A DNA stretch of 64,000 nucleotides from Celerinatantimonas sp046054165 (GTDB lineage: Bacteria > Pseudomonadota > Gammaproteobacteria > Enterobacterales > Celerinatantimonadaceae): assembly GCF_046054165.1 (NCBI RefSeq), contig NZ_JBFNXK010000005.1, positions 211,000 through 274,999 of the forward strand. The letters run 5' to 3'. Below, one piece after another: positions 1 to 9,236 of this stretch; within the stretch, counting starts at the first letter, position 1; the number at the start of each line of letters is the position of its first letter. The position numbers and the translations under genes are program-made. The notes under the pieces were generated by a model, which worked only from the letters and a program-made list of their open reading frames with translations, ran no database searches and was not told where the DNA came from.

Positions 1-919
1 CACGCGCAGCTACATCGGTTGCAATAACAACATCAATTTTGCCATTTTTTAACTGTTCAACGGCACGTTCACGCAAGTTCTGACTCATATCACCATTAAG
101 AGCCTCACTACGAAAACCTCTCGCTTCCATCGCACTGGCTAACTCAACAGTGGCCTGTTTTGTCCGAGCGAATACGATCGTTGCGTTATCTTGCATTTCA
201 ACAATACGCGCTAATGCTTCTTGCTTAGAATAGCGATTGACCATCCAGTAGCCCTGCTTAATATTGGCCACCGTTTCTGTTTTCTCCGCGATCTTAATCT
301 CTTTTGGATCGCGCATATATTTTTTAGTCAATTTTTTAATGACTGATGGCATTGTCGCTGAAAACAATGCAGTCTGACGTTCCGCAGGTGTTTGTGCCAT
401 GATGGTTTCAACATCATCGATAAATCCCATGCGCAACATTTCATCGGCTTCATCAAGAACCAACGCTTTCAAACCATCTAATTTTAATGATCCGCGTTCA
501 ATATGATCAATCACACGCCCAGGAGTCCCTACAATAACCTGACTCCCCCGACGTAATGCCCGCAATTGCGATCCGTAATCCTGACCGCCATAAAGAGCAA
601 GAATTTTTAAATGAGGAATTTGTTTTGCATATTGTTCGATTGATTCGGCCACCTGCCCGGCAAGTTCGCGAGTTGGAGCCAAAACCATTAATTGTGGGTG
701 TTTTACATCCACATCAATACGTGCTAATAAAGGCAGAGAAAAGGCAGCAGTTTTGCCGGTTCCGGTCTGAGCCATGCCAAGCACGTCGTGACCGTCTAGC
801 AGTAATGGAATCGTCTGTGCTTGAATTGGGGATGGTTCAGTATAACCGAGCTCGGCAACCGCCCTTAAAATCTCTGATGGTAGTGAAAATTGAGCAAAGC
901 CTGAACAAATGTCAGTCAT
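1..919 (-). CDS. deaD: DEAD-box RNA helicase DeaD/CsdA, C-terminal part outside the window
   Basis: ATP-dependent RNA helicase of the DeaD (CsdA) type, which in E. coli acts in ribosome assembly and RNA decay, mainly in the cold. The visible 306 codons hold the Q motif PSPIQ (residues 29-33), Walker A AQTGTGKT (50-57), PTRELA, DEAD in LVLDEADEML, SAT, and motif V ending in ATDVAAR at the window edge. The HRIGRTGR motif and the dimerisation and RNA-binding tail lie outside. Two in-frame ATGs exist at 928 and 919. I chose 919 because AAAGG lies about 10 nt upstream of it, whereas it almost touches the ATG at 928. Family assignment is firm; the choice of DeaD over other DEAD-box paralogues rests on the N-terminal wording (GHDVLGMAQTGTGKTAAF, DEADEMLRMGF). 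Confidence 0.93.
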   Translation of the reverse strand, partial: MTDICSGFAQFSLPSEILRAVAELGYTEPSPIQAQTIPLLLDGHDVLGMAQTGTGKTAAFSLPLLARIDVDVKHPQLMVLAPTRELAGQVAESIEQYAKQIPHLKILALYGGQDYGSQLRALRRGSQVIVGTPGRVIDHIERGSLKLDGLKALVLDEADEMLRMGFIDDVETIMAQTPAERQTALFSATMPSVIKKLTKKYMRDPKEIKIAEKTETVANIKQGYWMVNRYSKQEALARIVEMQDNATIVFARTKQATVELASAMEARGFRSEALNGDMSQNLRERAVEQLKNGKIDVVIATDVAAR

Positions 920-1023
920 ACTGTGCATACCTTTCGTGATAAAAGGGAGGCACTATACGCGTTTATCTGACGAATGTCTCCCAGAATTTGTTTAAATCAT
1001 GTTACTAACCAATAGTGCATTGA

Positions 1024-1371
1024 TTATTCAGCGGATTTTGTTGGCTCATCTGCATGTTTTGCGGCTGTTTCGGTAAGCATGGTCTGCAATTCACCAGCGC
1101 GGAACATCTCAAGAATGATGTCACATCCCCCAACAAGCTCGCCTTCAACCCATAATTGAGGAAAAGTTGGCCAATCTGCATATTTAGGCAATTCAGCCCG
1201 AATATCGGGATTTTGCAGAATATCGACATACGCAAATCGTTCCCCACACTGCATCAAAGCTTGAACAGCTTGAGCAGAAAAACCACAAGCCGGAAATTTC
1301 GGGGAACCTTTCATGTAAAGTAAAATCGGATTATCACCAATCTGCTGTTTGATTCGATCAATGGTCTCCAT
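1024..1371 (-). CDS. grxD: Monothiol glutaredoxin Grx4
   Basis: A 115-residue monothiol glutaredoxin. It carries the CGFS active site at residues 29-32 and the conserved stretches NPILLYMKGSPKFPACGFS and WPTFPQLWV. In this family the protein binds a [2Fe-2S] cluster with glutathione, often together with BolA proteins, and delivers clusters or senses iron in the cytoplasm. The length equals that of E. coli Grx4. The ATG at 1371 follows GGAGTTGTT, a good ribosome binding site. It is divergent from sodB, with a perfect FNR-type site in the shared gap. Both genes deal with iron and oxidative stress, so co-regulation is plausible but inferred. Confidence 0.97.
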   Translation of the reverse strand: METIDRIKQQIGDNPILLYMKGSPKFPACGFSAQAVQALMQCGERFAYVDILQNPDIRAELPKYADWPTFPQLWVEGELVGGCDIILEMFRAGELQTMLTETAAKHADEPTKSAE

Positions 1372-1509
1372 AACAACTCCATCTATTAATTTGATTGTAA
1401 TTATCTATTGTTCAATGCTAATGAAAAGCTATTATTATGTTGCTATTCCAAAGCGGCTCGACAGGCACATACGTTGACTATAGCAAATTTTACACGGCGT
1501 TTCACCCTG

Positions 1510-1523
1510 TTGATCTACATCAA
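1510..1523. promoter_or_regulatory. Perfect FNR-type binding site between grxD and sodB
   Basis: TTGATCTACATCAA matches the FNR consensus TTGAT-N4-ATCAA at all ten fixed positions. It lies 148 nt before the sodB start and 139 nt before the grxD start, so either gene could be the target. Four bases further on, 1527-1540 is a second perfect palindrome, TTTTTGATCAAAAA. Confidence 0.6.
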
Positions 1524-1670
1524 TGATTTTTGATCAAAAATATTGTAACAGCACTACTTTTATTGATAGACTGATACGTGTTTATTATCAAAATAACAGC
1601 ATAAGTCATTCATATTCGCAATAATTTGTGCCCGCGAATGATTCTGACTTTATAAGCATGGAGAATTATC

Positions 1671-2252
1671 ATGGCATTTGAATTACCAGCATTACCTTAT
1701 GCAAAAGATGCATTAGAACCTCATATCTCAGCAGAAACTCTCGAATACCACTACGGTAAACATCACCAGACTTATGTTACAAAACTGAATTCATTAATCG
1801 AAGGTACCGACTTCGCAGGTAAATCTTTAGAAGAGATTATCAAGTCATCTACTGGCGGTATCTTTAACAATGCAGCCCAAGTATGGAACCATACATTCTA
1901 CTGGAATTGCTTGGCTCCTAATGCAGGTGGCGAACCAACCGGTGAACTGGCAACCGCCATTGTTGCAGAATTTGGTTCAATTGCAGATTTCAAAACTAAG
2001 TTCAATGAAAGTGCAGCAGGTAACTTCGGTTCAGGTTGGACTTGGCTGGTTAAAACAGCTGAAGGCAAACTGGCTATCGTAAATACCAGCAATGCTGCTA
2101 ACCCATTAACAGATGGCGTAACTCCGTTACTAACTGTGGATGTATGGGAACATGCCTACTACATTGATTACCGTAACTCTCGTCCTAACTATCTGAATGG
2201 ATATTGGGAACTCGTGAACTGGGAATTTGTTGCTGCTAACTTTGCAGGCTAA
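1671..2252 (+). CDS. sodB: Superoxide dismutase, iron type
   Basis: A 193-residue Fe-superoxide dismutase that converts superoxide to hydrogen peroxide and oxygen in the cytoplasm. Metal-ligand regions are visible: the His in YHYGKHHQTYV, the His in WNHTFYWN, and the Asp and His in VDVWEHAYYIDYRNSRPNY. FNNAAQVWNHTFYWNCL and AGNFGSGWTWLV are typical of the iron rather than the manganese enzyme. The length equals that of E. coli SodB. The start is fixed by GGAG eight bases upstream. The 5' leader contains an inverted repeat (ATTCGC at 1614-1619, GCGAAT at 1634-1639) that could fold near the ribosome site; E. coli sodB mRNA is also controlled through its leader. Confidence 0.98.
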   Translation: MAFELPALPYAKDALEPHISAETLEYHYGKHHQTYVTKLNSLIEGTDFAGKSLEEIIKSSTGGIFNNAAQVWNHTFYWNCLAPNAGGEPTGELATAIVAEFGSIADFKTKFNESAAGNFGSGWTWLVKTAEGKLAIVNTSNAANPLTDGVTPLLTVDVWEHAYYIDYRNSRPNYLNGYWELVNWEFVAANFAG

Positions 2253-2277
2253 TCACGCCAATAACAGCACATTCTAG

Positions 2278-2304
2278 AAGACCAGCTATACGCTGGTCTT
2301 TTTT
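2278..2304 (+). terminator. Intrinsic terminator of sodB
   Basis: Hairpin with arms AAGACCAGC and GCTGGTCTT around a TATAC loop, followed by TTTTT. It lies 26 nt after the sodB stop and touches the 3' end of the convergent SelW-like gene. Confidence 0.88.
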
Positions 2305-2611
2305 ATAGCTCATTTTTCTGAATATCGCTATGCCCCAAATCTCGTTGGGGATCAATAATATCGCGAATCCGCTGCTTAATTTCCTTAGCTTCCGGGAAAC
2401 GGCCTTGTTCTTTTCGACTCCAGATGAGTTCATCATCCACATAAATGTCAAAACCTCCTCGCAAACCAGGACACAAAGCCACTTCACCCAAAGCGTCATC
2501 GAATGTAAATAAAAGCTCCTGAGCCAACCAAGATGCCCTTAATACCCACCGGCACAAATTACAGTAATGAATGGCAACCCGAGGTTTACTAGGTACCGAA
2601 TTTTCACTCAT
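2303..2611 (-). CDS. SelT/SelW/SelH (Rdx) family thioredoxin-like protein
   Basis: A 102-residue protein of the Rdx family, Cys-containing relatives of selenoprotein W. It has the redox motif CNLC at residues 17-20 in the typical context VAIHYCNLCRWVLRASWLAQELL, and the family pattern GGFDIYVDDELIWSRKEQGRFPEAKEIKQRIRD. In bacterial members Cys replaces the selenocysteine. The molecular role is not established; a thiol redox function is assumed from the motif. Its ATG overlaps the hrpA stop by four bases (ATGA), so the two genes are probably co-translated from one mRNA. Confidence 0.9.
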   Translation of the reverse strand: MSENSVPSKPRVAIHYCNLCRWVLRASWLAQELLFTFDDALGEVALCPGLRGGFDIYVDDELIWSRKEQGRFPEAKEIKQRIRDIIDPQRDLGHSDIQKNEL

Positions 2612-5600
2612 AAAATATCCTTACTTATTTGATCGACCCGTTGCTGAACCCGTTTTGCCGAGATCGGAAATGCAGTCCCTAATTGCTGGGCAAACAAACT
2701 AACTCGCAGTTCTTCAATCATCCAGCGAATTTCTGACAAATACACTTCATTTAGTGGATGATTTATCAACTTACTGGCAAGCCCCTGATAAGCATCAATC
2801 GCAGGCTGCAATTGGATCATGGCTAATCGATCCTTGTTACTATCAATGGGTAGTTTTTCCAAACGACGTTCAGTCGCTTTCAGATAACGCTGCAAATCTT
2901 TCATCTTAGCAGCTCCGGTTTTCACAACGAACCCTCGATAAATCAACTGATCCAACTGGGATTTAATATCACTAAATGCCATCACTTGATCAAATGCAAC
3001 CCGTCCTTTCATCCGCTTCGTAATTTGATAATGAAGCGACAAAACCTGTTCCACATCGTGTGCTAAATCCAGTGTGGTATCGGCAATTTCAGCCCGTACA
3101 TGTTCCCGAGCTTGTTCAAATTGCACATGATTTCGGATAGATGCAGCATCAACCAACAGATCAATCGCCGCCATGATACAATCATCCAATAAGACGTCGA
3201 TCTTCCCAAATGGATTAAAATATAATCCTAATTTAGTTTTGTTCGGTAACTTCTGTTGTAAGTATTTCACCGGTGACGGAACATTGAGCAATAAAAGCCG
3301 ACGAACGCCAGCAACGTGACTGGCTTTCGCGCGTTCAGGCCGATCAAAAACCTGGACATCCACATGCTCTTTTTGATCCACCAGCGCCGGAAAACTTTTA
3401 ATTGTCAGCCCATTTTGCTTTGACTCAATCTGTTCAGGTAAAGCAACTGAAGGCCACTGCTGAAGCGATTTTTCCTCAATATTCGCGCTTCGTGCCGTTT
3501 TATTGAGTTGCTCGGTAACGCGGCCTTTTAACTGATGCTGCAACGATGTTAAATCACGCCCCTGAGCCACCAATTTTCCCTGATCAATAATCTTGAAATT
3601 CATCCGTAAATGATCGGGAAGTTGCGTATCATCCCAGCTTTCAGGATCGATACGAACGCCTGTCATACGTAATAACTGATGCGCCATTGCATCAACCAAC
3701 CGTTGATCTGAGTGAGCGGGCAATGCTTCGATGCATGCTTTCGCATAATTGGGGGCCGGAACAAAATTACGCCGTAAACTCTTCGGAAGAGATTTGATCC
3801 AAGCGATCATTAACTCTTCACGAAAGGCGGGGATCAACCAATCAAAACCTTGATCGTCTACCTGATTAAGCATAGGTAACGGGATCGTTACTGAGATCCC
3901 ATCATCCATCTGATTTGGTTCAAAAACATAGCTTAGAGGTAATCGCAAACGCCCTTGGGCCCATTCATCCGGATACTGAACCGCAGTTACAAATTCAGCG
4001 TCATGCCGCATGAGCATTTGTTTCTCAAAATTTAACAGCTCAGCATCTTGATATTGCTGTTTTTTCCACCAGCGCTGAAAATGCCGGACGGACACGATAT
4101 CATCAGGAATCCGAGCGTCATAAAATTCAAATAAGATCTGATCATCAACCCGTACATCCCGGCGACGACTCTTATGTTCGAGATCTTCAACTTCTTCCAG
4201 TAAGGATTGATTCGCTTTTAAGAATTCCGGTTGATTTCGCCACTGCCCCTCAATCAATGCACTTCGAATAAAAATTTCTCGGCTCATTGCCGGATCAACC
4301 GAGCCGTATTGACAAAGCCGCCGCGTGACAATAGCCAAACCAAACAAGGTTTGAGTCTGATAAGCCATCACAGTCCCTTGTTTTATCGACCAATGCGGCT
4401 CGCTATAACTAATTTTGACTAAATGACGCGCCAGCTTTTCCAACCATTCAGGTTGGATCGATGCCACATCCCGAGCAAATAAGCGCGACGTTTCAACCAA
4501 CTCGGCACTCATAATCCATTTAGGTGATTTCTTAGCTAACGCCGATCCGGGGAAAATAACAAATCGAGTATTGCGAGCCCCTAAGTATTCCCGCTCTTTA
4601 TCTCGAAAACCAATATGGCTCAACAACCCCGTCGCCATCGCCTGATGAACGGAATCATAGTCAGCACCTTGTTGGCTCACCCGAAGTCCTAATTCTATGG
4701 CAACCTGACGCAACTGCTGATAAATATCTTGCCATTCCCGAATCCGTAAATAGGATAAAAATTCCTTTTGGCACATTTTACGATACTGATTATGAGTCAG
4801 TTCCTGTTGCTGCTTGCGCAGATAATCCCACAGGTTTAAATAACTCACAAAATCCGACGCTTTATCAGCAAATCGTTGATGCTGTTGATCTGCGGCCTGC
4901 TGCGCTTCCAAAGGTCGTTCCCGTGGATCTTGAATCGACAACGCAGCACAGATGATCATCACTTCACGAACGCAGCCGAATTCACCTCCAGCGAGGATCA
5001 TCCGTGCCATTCGAGGATCAACCGGCAACCGAGCCAACTGATAACCCAATGCCGTTAACTCAATACTCGGTGACGAATGACCGGTTCTTGGTTTTAAAGC
5101 CCCCAACTCTTCGAGCAGATTAATTCCATCACTGATACTGCGTTGCTCCGGAGGATCAATAAATGGAAAACTCTGAATATCACCGAGACGCAAAGAGGCC
5201 ATCTGCAAAATAACCGATGCCAAATTCGTACGACGGATTTCCGGATCCGTAAACTCAGGGCGACCATTAAAATCTTCTTCTGAATACAGCCGTATACAGA
5301 TCCCTTCGGCAACACGTCCACAACGTCCCTTCCGTTGGTTCGCACTCGCCTGTGAGATCGCTTCAATCGGAAGCCGTTGAACTTTTGCTCGGGCACTATA
5401 GCGACTAATGCGGGCCGTTCCCGGATCAATAACATACCGAATCCCCGGGACCGTTAAACTGGTCTCGGCAACATTGGTTGCCAACACGATTCGCCGGCCT
5501 CGATGGGCAGCAAAAATCTTGTTTTGTTCAGCATTTGAAAGCCTAGCAAAAAGTGGCAAAATCTCTGTATGCGGAAGCTGACGGCGACGTAACCAATCCG

Positions 5601-6519
5601 CGGTATCTCGGATCTCTCGTTCACCATTCATGAAAATCAAAATATCACCGACTTTTTCTCGATACAATTCATCAATTGCTTCATCAATAGCATCAATGAG
5701 ATCTCGGTCTTTCCCCCCTTCAGCGACAGGCCTATAGCGAGTTTCTACCGGATAAGTACGACCTTCAACCAACAACATCGGTGCCGAATTAAAATGCTTT
5801 GAAAAACGTTCTGGATCAATGGTGGCCGATGTAATGATAATTTTTAAATCGCGGCGTTTGGTTAAAATATGACGTAAATAACCTAGAATAAAATCAATAT
5901 TGAGGCTTCGTTCATGGGCCTCATCGATAATCAGGACTTCATACTGACTCAAGAAACGATCCTGTTGCAACTCAGCCAGCAAGACCCCATCGGTCATCAG
6001 TTTAATCAGGGTATTCTCCCCAATTTGATCGGTAAATCGGATTTTATAACCGACCTGTTCACCAACGTTAACCTTCAATTCTTCTGCTAACCGAGTTGTG
6101 ACACTGCGCGCAGCCAATCGTCGAGGTTGAGTATGGCCAATCAAACCTTTCTGGCCTAATCCCAACTCCAAACAAATTTTAGGGAGCTGAGTTGTTTTAC
6201 CCGACCCGGTCTCACCAGCCACAATCACAACCTGATGATTCGCGATAGCTTCCGATAACTCGTCCTTGCTACTGACAACAGGCAATTCTAGTGGATAATC
6301 AATTTCCGGGACCAACGCACGACGCCGCGCGACTTCATCCATTGATCGCTGGATTTGTGCAGCCAAACGCTCCAGTGCGGATGTTTGTTGTGACTGGGGA
6401 GAACGCTGAATTTTGCTTAACGATTGCTGGAAACGATAACGATCTTTACACAGAACCTGGGACAATTGTTCTTTTAAACGAGTTAGTTGCGATTGCAAGT
6501 CAGATACCTCTACACTCAT
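2608..6519 (-). CDS. hrpA: ATP-dependent RNA helicase HrpA
   Basis: A large DEAH-box helicase of 1303 residues, close to the 1300 of E. coli HrpA, which resolves stalled or colliding ribosomes on mRNA. Walker A GETGSGKTTQLPK lies near residue 100, DEAH occurs in VLIIDEAHERSLNIDF, then SAT and the motif QRKGRCGR. After these come the helicase-associated and OB-fold regions and the long C-terminal DUF3418 part. The ATG at 6519 is preferred to a TTG at 6540; neither has a clear Shine-Dalgarno sequence. Its stop overlaps the start of the SelW-like gene. Confidence 0.97.
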   Translation of the reverse strand: MSVEVSDLQSQLTRLKEQLSQVLCKDRYRFQQSLSKIQRSPQSQQTSALERLAAQIQRSMDEVARRRALVPEIDYPLELPVVSSKDELSEAIANHQVVIVAGETGSGKTTQLPKICLELGLGQKGLIGHTQPRRLAARSVTTRLAEELKVNVGEQVGYKIRFTDQIGENTLIKLMTDGVLLAELQQDRFLSQYEVLIIDEAHERSLNIDFILGYLRHILTKRRDLKIIITSATIDPERFSKHFNSAPMLLVEGRTYPVETRYRPVAEGGKDRDLIDAIDEAIDELYREKVGDILIFMNGEREIRDTADWLRRRQLPHTEILPLFARLSNAEQNKIFAAHRGRRIVLATNVAETSLTVPGIRYVIDPGTARISRYSARAKVQRLPIEAISQASANQRKGRCGRVAEGICIRLYSEEDFNGRPEFTDPEIRRTNLASVILQMASLRLGDIQSFPFIDPPEQRSISDGINLLEELGALKPRTGHSSPSIELTALGYQLARLPVDPRMARMILAGGEFGCVREVMIICAALSIQDPRERPLEAQQAADQQHQRFADKASDFVSYLNLWDYLRKQQQELTHNQYRKMCQKEFLSYLRIREWQDIYQQLRQVAIELGLRVSQQGADYDSVHQAMATGLLSHIGFRDKEREYLGARNTRFVIFPGSALAKKSPKWIMSAELVETSRLFARDVASIQPEWLEKLARHLVKISYSEPHWSIKQGTVMAYQTQTLFGLAIVTRRLCQYGSVDPAMSREIFIRSALIEGQWRNQPEFLKANQSLLEEVEDLEHKSRRRDVRVDDQILFEFYDARIPDDIVSVRHFQRWWKKQQYQDAELLNFEKQMLMRHDAEFVTAVQYPDEWAQGRLRLPLSYVFEPNQMDDGISVTIPLPMLNQVDDQGFDWLIPAFREELMIAWIKSLPKSLRRNFVPAPNYAKACIEALPAHSDQRLVDAMAHQLLRMTGVRIDPESWDDTQLPDHLRMNFKIIDQGKLVAQGRDLTSLQHQLKGRVTEQLNKTARSANIEEKSLQQWPSVALPEQIESKQNGLTIKSFPALVDQKEHVDVQVFDRPERAKASHVAGVRRLLLLNVPSPVKYLQQKLPNKTKLGLYFNPFGKIDVLLDDCIMAAIDLLVDAASIRNHVQFEQAREHVRAEIADTTLDLAHDVEQVLSLHYQITKRMKGRVAFDQVMAFSDIKSQLDQLIYRGFVVKTGAAKMKDLQRYLKATERRLEKLPIDSNKDRLAMIQLQPAIDAYQGLASKLINHPLNEVYLSEIRWMIEELRVSLFAQQLGTAFPISAKRVQQRVDQISKDIL

Positions 6520-6574
6520 GCAGATCGCAAATGCTAACAATTATTAACGACGAAACCAACTGCTTATCAGTTTC

Positions 6575-6991
6575 TCATCGGTGAGGAATAAAGCATTCAT
6601 CCAATTGCTTGGCAAATGCAATGAGCATTTCCCGACGTGTGATCATGCCCACTAGTCGATTTTCCGCTACGACAGGGTACATTTTAGGCTTATCCCCTAT
6701 AGCCATTTCAGCCAACGTCAGTACACTCATATCCGGTGAAACCGACAGTACATTTTTATGCATAATGTCACAGGCCAATGACACCAATTCACAGTGATAA
6801 GTCTCATCCAACAAATGCGCCAAGCAGTCTTTTTCAGATATCCAACCTAATAAATGTCCTTCGTCATCACAGACCGGTCCTCCAAGTTGCTGGTGTTCTA
6901 GTAATTGCTGGACCACTTGGGCGAGTGATTGCTGCGGATGAAAGATCAATGGTTGTTGCTGCATATAATCCCGAACGAGTAAAGAAATCAT
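6575..6991 (-). CDS. Small protein with paired CBS domains
   Basis: A 138-residue protein made almost only of two CBS domains, roughly residues 5-60 and 75-130. The typical CBS endings GGPVCDDEGHLLGWISEKDCL and MYPVVAENRLVGMITRREMLIAFA are visible. Such stand-alone CBS pairs bind adenine nucleotides and act as energy sensors or regulatory partners; the partner here is unknown. Three ATG codons follow each other at 6997, 6994 and 6991. CGGAGAG is eight bases before the last one, so 6991 is chosen. It lies upstream of hrpA on the same strand with a 55-bp gap and could share its mRNA. Confidence 0.85.
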   Translation of the reverse strand: MISLLVRDYMQQQPLIFHPQQSLAQVVQQLLEHQQLGGPVCDDEGHLLGWISEKDCLAHLLDETYHCELVSLACDIMHKNVLSVSPDMSVLTLAEMAIGDKPKMYPVVAENRLVGMITRREMLIAFAKQLDECFIPHR

Positions 6992-7170
6992 CATCATCTC
7001 TCCGATATAGCCCACGTCTATTTCAGTGTAGTCAGATTTAATCTAAGTGCCAAAATCCCTTTCTATTCCATTTATTATCTGGGTTAACCTTTTTGTTTTA
7101 CACGTCCCCAAAAATAAGAGGGTCACAAAAGTGTCTCGATTTTTTATTCGACGAAAGTAAATAAATCGTA

Positions 7171-7267
7171 TATGATTATTCACGCGTTTAGTTACTTTTT
7201 GCTGTTTTACAGCTGCTACGCTTTAGTAATACCCTCCGCAGTTCTCCCAATTGCGGAGGGCTTTTTA
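7171..7267 (+). ncRNA. Candidate small RNA or separate short transcript upstream of sbcB
   Basis: The 352-bp gap before sbcB holds a complete small transcription unit without an open frame. TTCGAC (7147-7152) and TATGAT (7171-7176), 18 bases apart, form a plausible promoter. About 85 nt later there is a strong terminator, with arms CCCTCCGCA (7232-7240) and TGCGGAGGG (7252-7260) followed by CTTTTT. A small hairpin GCTG-TTTTA-CAGC lies at 7201-7213. The upstream CBS gene points away, so this terminator does not belong to it. I do not recognise the RNA family. It could also be a leader whose terminator attenuates sbcB. Confidence 0.35.
7232..7266 (+). terminator. Strong intrinsic terminator in the gap before sbcB
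   Basis: A nine-bp GC-rich stem, an 11-nt loop, and the run CTTTTT. No coding sequence ends just before it on the plus strand, which points to a short non-coding transcript or an attenuator. Confidence 0.8.
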
Positions 7268-7343
7268 CGAAATCCATTCTCAGGTGCCTTAACCGGTAAC
7301 ATCTGTTAGCATAAATTCCTCGTTATTTTCATTTGGCTTTATA

Positions 7344-8756
7344 ATGACTGATTCATTGTTGTTTCATGATTATGAAACTTTCGGCACCTCTCCTGCGTTT
7401 GATCGCCCGGCTCAATTTGCGGCCATCCGAACTGACTTAGAATTAAATCCAATTGGCTCACCAATTGAATTATTCTGTCAGCCAGCAGATGACTATATCC
7501 CAAACCCGGAAGCCTGCCTCATTACGGGTATCACGCCCCAACAGGCCCTGCAAAAGGGAGTTAATGAAGATCAGTTTATTCATACGATCAACAACCACTT
7601 CAGTCAGCCGCAAACTTGTGGTGTGGGCTATAACAGCATTCGCTTTGACGATGAAGTCACCCGCTACACCCTATATCGTAATTTTTATGACCCATATGCG
7701 AGGGAATGGCAAAACGGGAACTCCAGATGGGATCTCATTGATGTCGTCAGAGCCTTTTACGCATTACGGCCCGAGGGAATTAACTGGCCTGAAGATGAAG
7801 ATGGACATCCCAGTTTTCGACTGGAAAAATTAACGGCGGCCAACAATTTGGCCCATGAAAATGCACACGATGCTCTTGCCGATGTTCGGGCCACCATTGA
7901 TCTGGCAAAATTGCTTAAACAAGCCCAACCCAAGTTATATGATTTTGCCTTTAGTTTACGCGACAAACGCCGTGTCACTCACTTTTTAGATATTGTGAAT
8001 CTAAAACCCATTGTACATGTTTCAGGCATGTTCGGAGCATCTCAAGGATGTGTCTCCTGGGTGGTTCCAGTCGCTTGGCATCCAATCAATAAAAATGCCA
8101 TGATTGTCATTGATCTAAACCGAGATATATCTCCACTTTTGGAACTAGATCCTGAGCAGATCCGCCAACGTCTTTACACAAAAAAGGATGAATTATCTGC
8201 CGATGAGCTCCCGATCCCAGTCAAACTCATTCATATCAATAAGTGTCCATTTGTCTCCCCAGCCGGATCCCTCACCGCGGAACGCGCCGAACAATTAGGA
8301 TTAGATCGAAATCAATGCCGTCAGGGACTCAATCAGCTTCAGGGCCATCCAGAAATCCGGGATAAACTCACCGAAGTTTTTCAACAACAGCATCCGCTTT
8401 CGGATCAAGCATCTGATCCCGATGGCGCGCTTTATCAAGGATTTATCAAGCCTTCAGACAAAGCCCTCATGGAGATTTTACACAGTACAGTTCCCGACGG
8501 GATCTCAAAAGATGCCTTTGTGTTCGAAGATCCAAGACTCAATCAATTGTTGCTCCGTTATAAAGCGCGGAATTTTCCTTATGCATTAACCGAAAGCGAA
8601 ACCCGACAGTGGCAAGCCTATCGACAATCCGTCTTATCACCATCCAAACTTGAACAGCAGATGTTAAATTTAGAAATATTGGTGGAACAACATCAGAATA
8701 CTCCAGAAAAAATGGCCATATTGAAAGCCGTCTATCAGTATCTACAAACGCTCTGA
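7344..8756 (+). CDS. sbcB: Exodeoxyribonuclease I
   Basis: A 470-residue exonuclease that degrades single-stranded DNA 3' to 5' and takes part in recombination and mismatch repair. The DEDDh nuclease core is clear: D9 and E11 in HDYETFG, NSIRFDDEVTRYTLYRNFYDPY, and the His motif NAHDALADVRATI. The SH3-like middle (GCVSWVVPVAWHP) and the helical C-terminal region (LLLRYKARNFP, ESETRQWQAYR) follow, as in E. coli ExoI. The length is normal. It stands alone on the plus strand. The imperfect hairpin with arms AGAAATTGATCG and CGATCAATTTCT at about 8760-8798 may end its mRNA, although the U-run is poor. Confidence 0.97.
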   Translation: MTDSLLFHDYETFGTSPAFDRPAQFAAIRTDLELNPIGSPIELFCQPADDYIPNPEACLITGITPQQALQKGVNEDQFIHTINNHFSQPQTCGVGYNSIRFDDEVTRYTLYRNFYDPYAREWQNGNSRWDLIDVVRAFYALRPEGINWPEDEDGHPSFRLEKLTAANNLAHENAHDALADVRATIDLAKLLKQAQPKLYDFAFSLRDKRRVTHFLDIVNLKPIVHVSGMFGASQGCVSWVVPVAWHPINKNAMIVIDLNRDISPLLELDPEQIRQRLYTKKDELSADELPIPVKLIHINKCPFVSPAGSLTAERAEQLGLDRNQCRQGLNQLQGHPEIRDKLTEVFQQQHPLSDQASDPDGALYQGFIKPSDKALMEILHSTVPDGISKDAFVFEDPRLNQLLLRYKARNFPYALTESETRQWQAYRQSVLSPSKLEQQMLNLEILVEQHQNTPEKMAILKAVYQYLQTL

Positions 8757-8879
8757 ACCAAGAAATTGATCGTCATCTACTGGCGATCAATTTCTCTTAA
8801 AAATACATGCGGCAGATCACAAAAAAAGTTACAATTGCCCCACGTTTAAATCAACCCGCTACTGCTAGTCAGTATTCTC

Positions 8880-9236
8880 ATGTTACTGTCATTTATTCGA
8901 TTAATTCGAGACTTTGTCATCATCTATGCATGCCTGTTAATTGGCAAAGGAATTGCGGCTTTATTACCGATAACATTTCCTGCCAGCATCATCGGCTTGT
9001 TAGTTCTCTTCCTGTTGCTCTCACTTCGGATCATTCCGGCTCGTTGGGTTGAATTCGGAGCAGAAAAAATATTATCTGTCATCGCCTTGTTTTTTATTCC
9101 ACCCGGAGTTTCGGTCATTCAGGATCTTACAGATATTCGGTTATTTGGTTGGCAGTTAATTATTGCAATGGCGCTGGCGTGGATAGCAATGGTTGTCAGC
9201 ATTACCTTTTTATTTCAGAGGATGGAGAAAAAATGA
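8880..9236 (+). CDS. yohJ: CidA/LrgA family membrane protein YohJ
   Basis: A 118-residue integral membrane protein with about four hydrophobic segments. It carries the LrgA/CidA signature from GKGIAALLPITFPASIIGLLVLF to FIPPGVSVI. The family is described as holin-like or as transporters of small acids, always paired with an LrgB protein. The start at 8880 has no good ribosome site, so the exact N-terminus is uncertain. Its stop overlaps the yohK start by four bases, and cdd follows, the same order as yohJ-yohK-cdd in E. coli. Confidence 0.88.
   Translation: MLLSFIRLIRDFVIIYACLLIGKGIAALLPITFPASIIGLLVLFLLLSLRIIPARWVEFGAEKILSVIALFFIPPGVSVIQDLTDIRLFGWQLIIAMALAWIAMVVSITFLFQRMEKK

Noticed and set aside
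556..939. Open frame of 127 codons on the plus strand
   Set aside because: It is antisense to deaD, whose helicase motifs are unmistakable.
5094..5435. Open frame of 113 codons inside hrpA
   Set aside because: It lies out of frame inside the helicase core and resembles no family.
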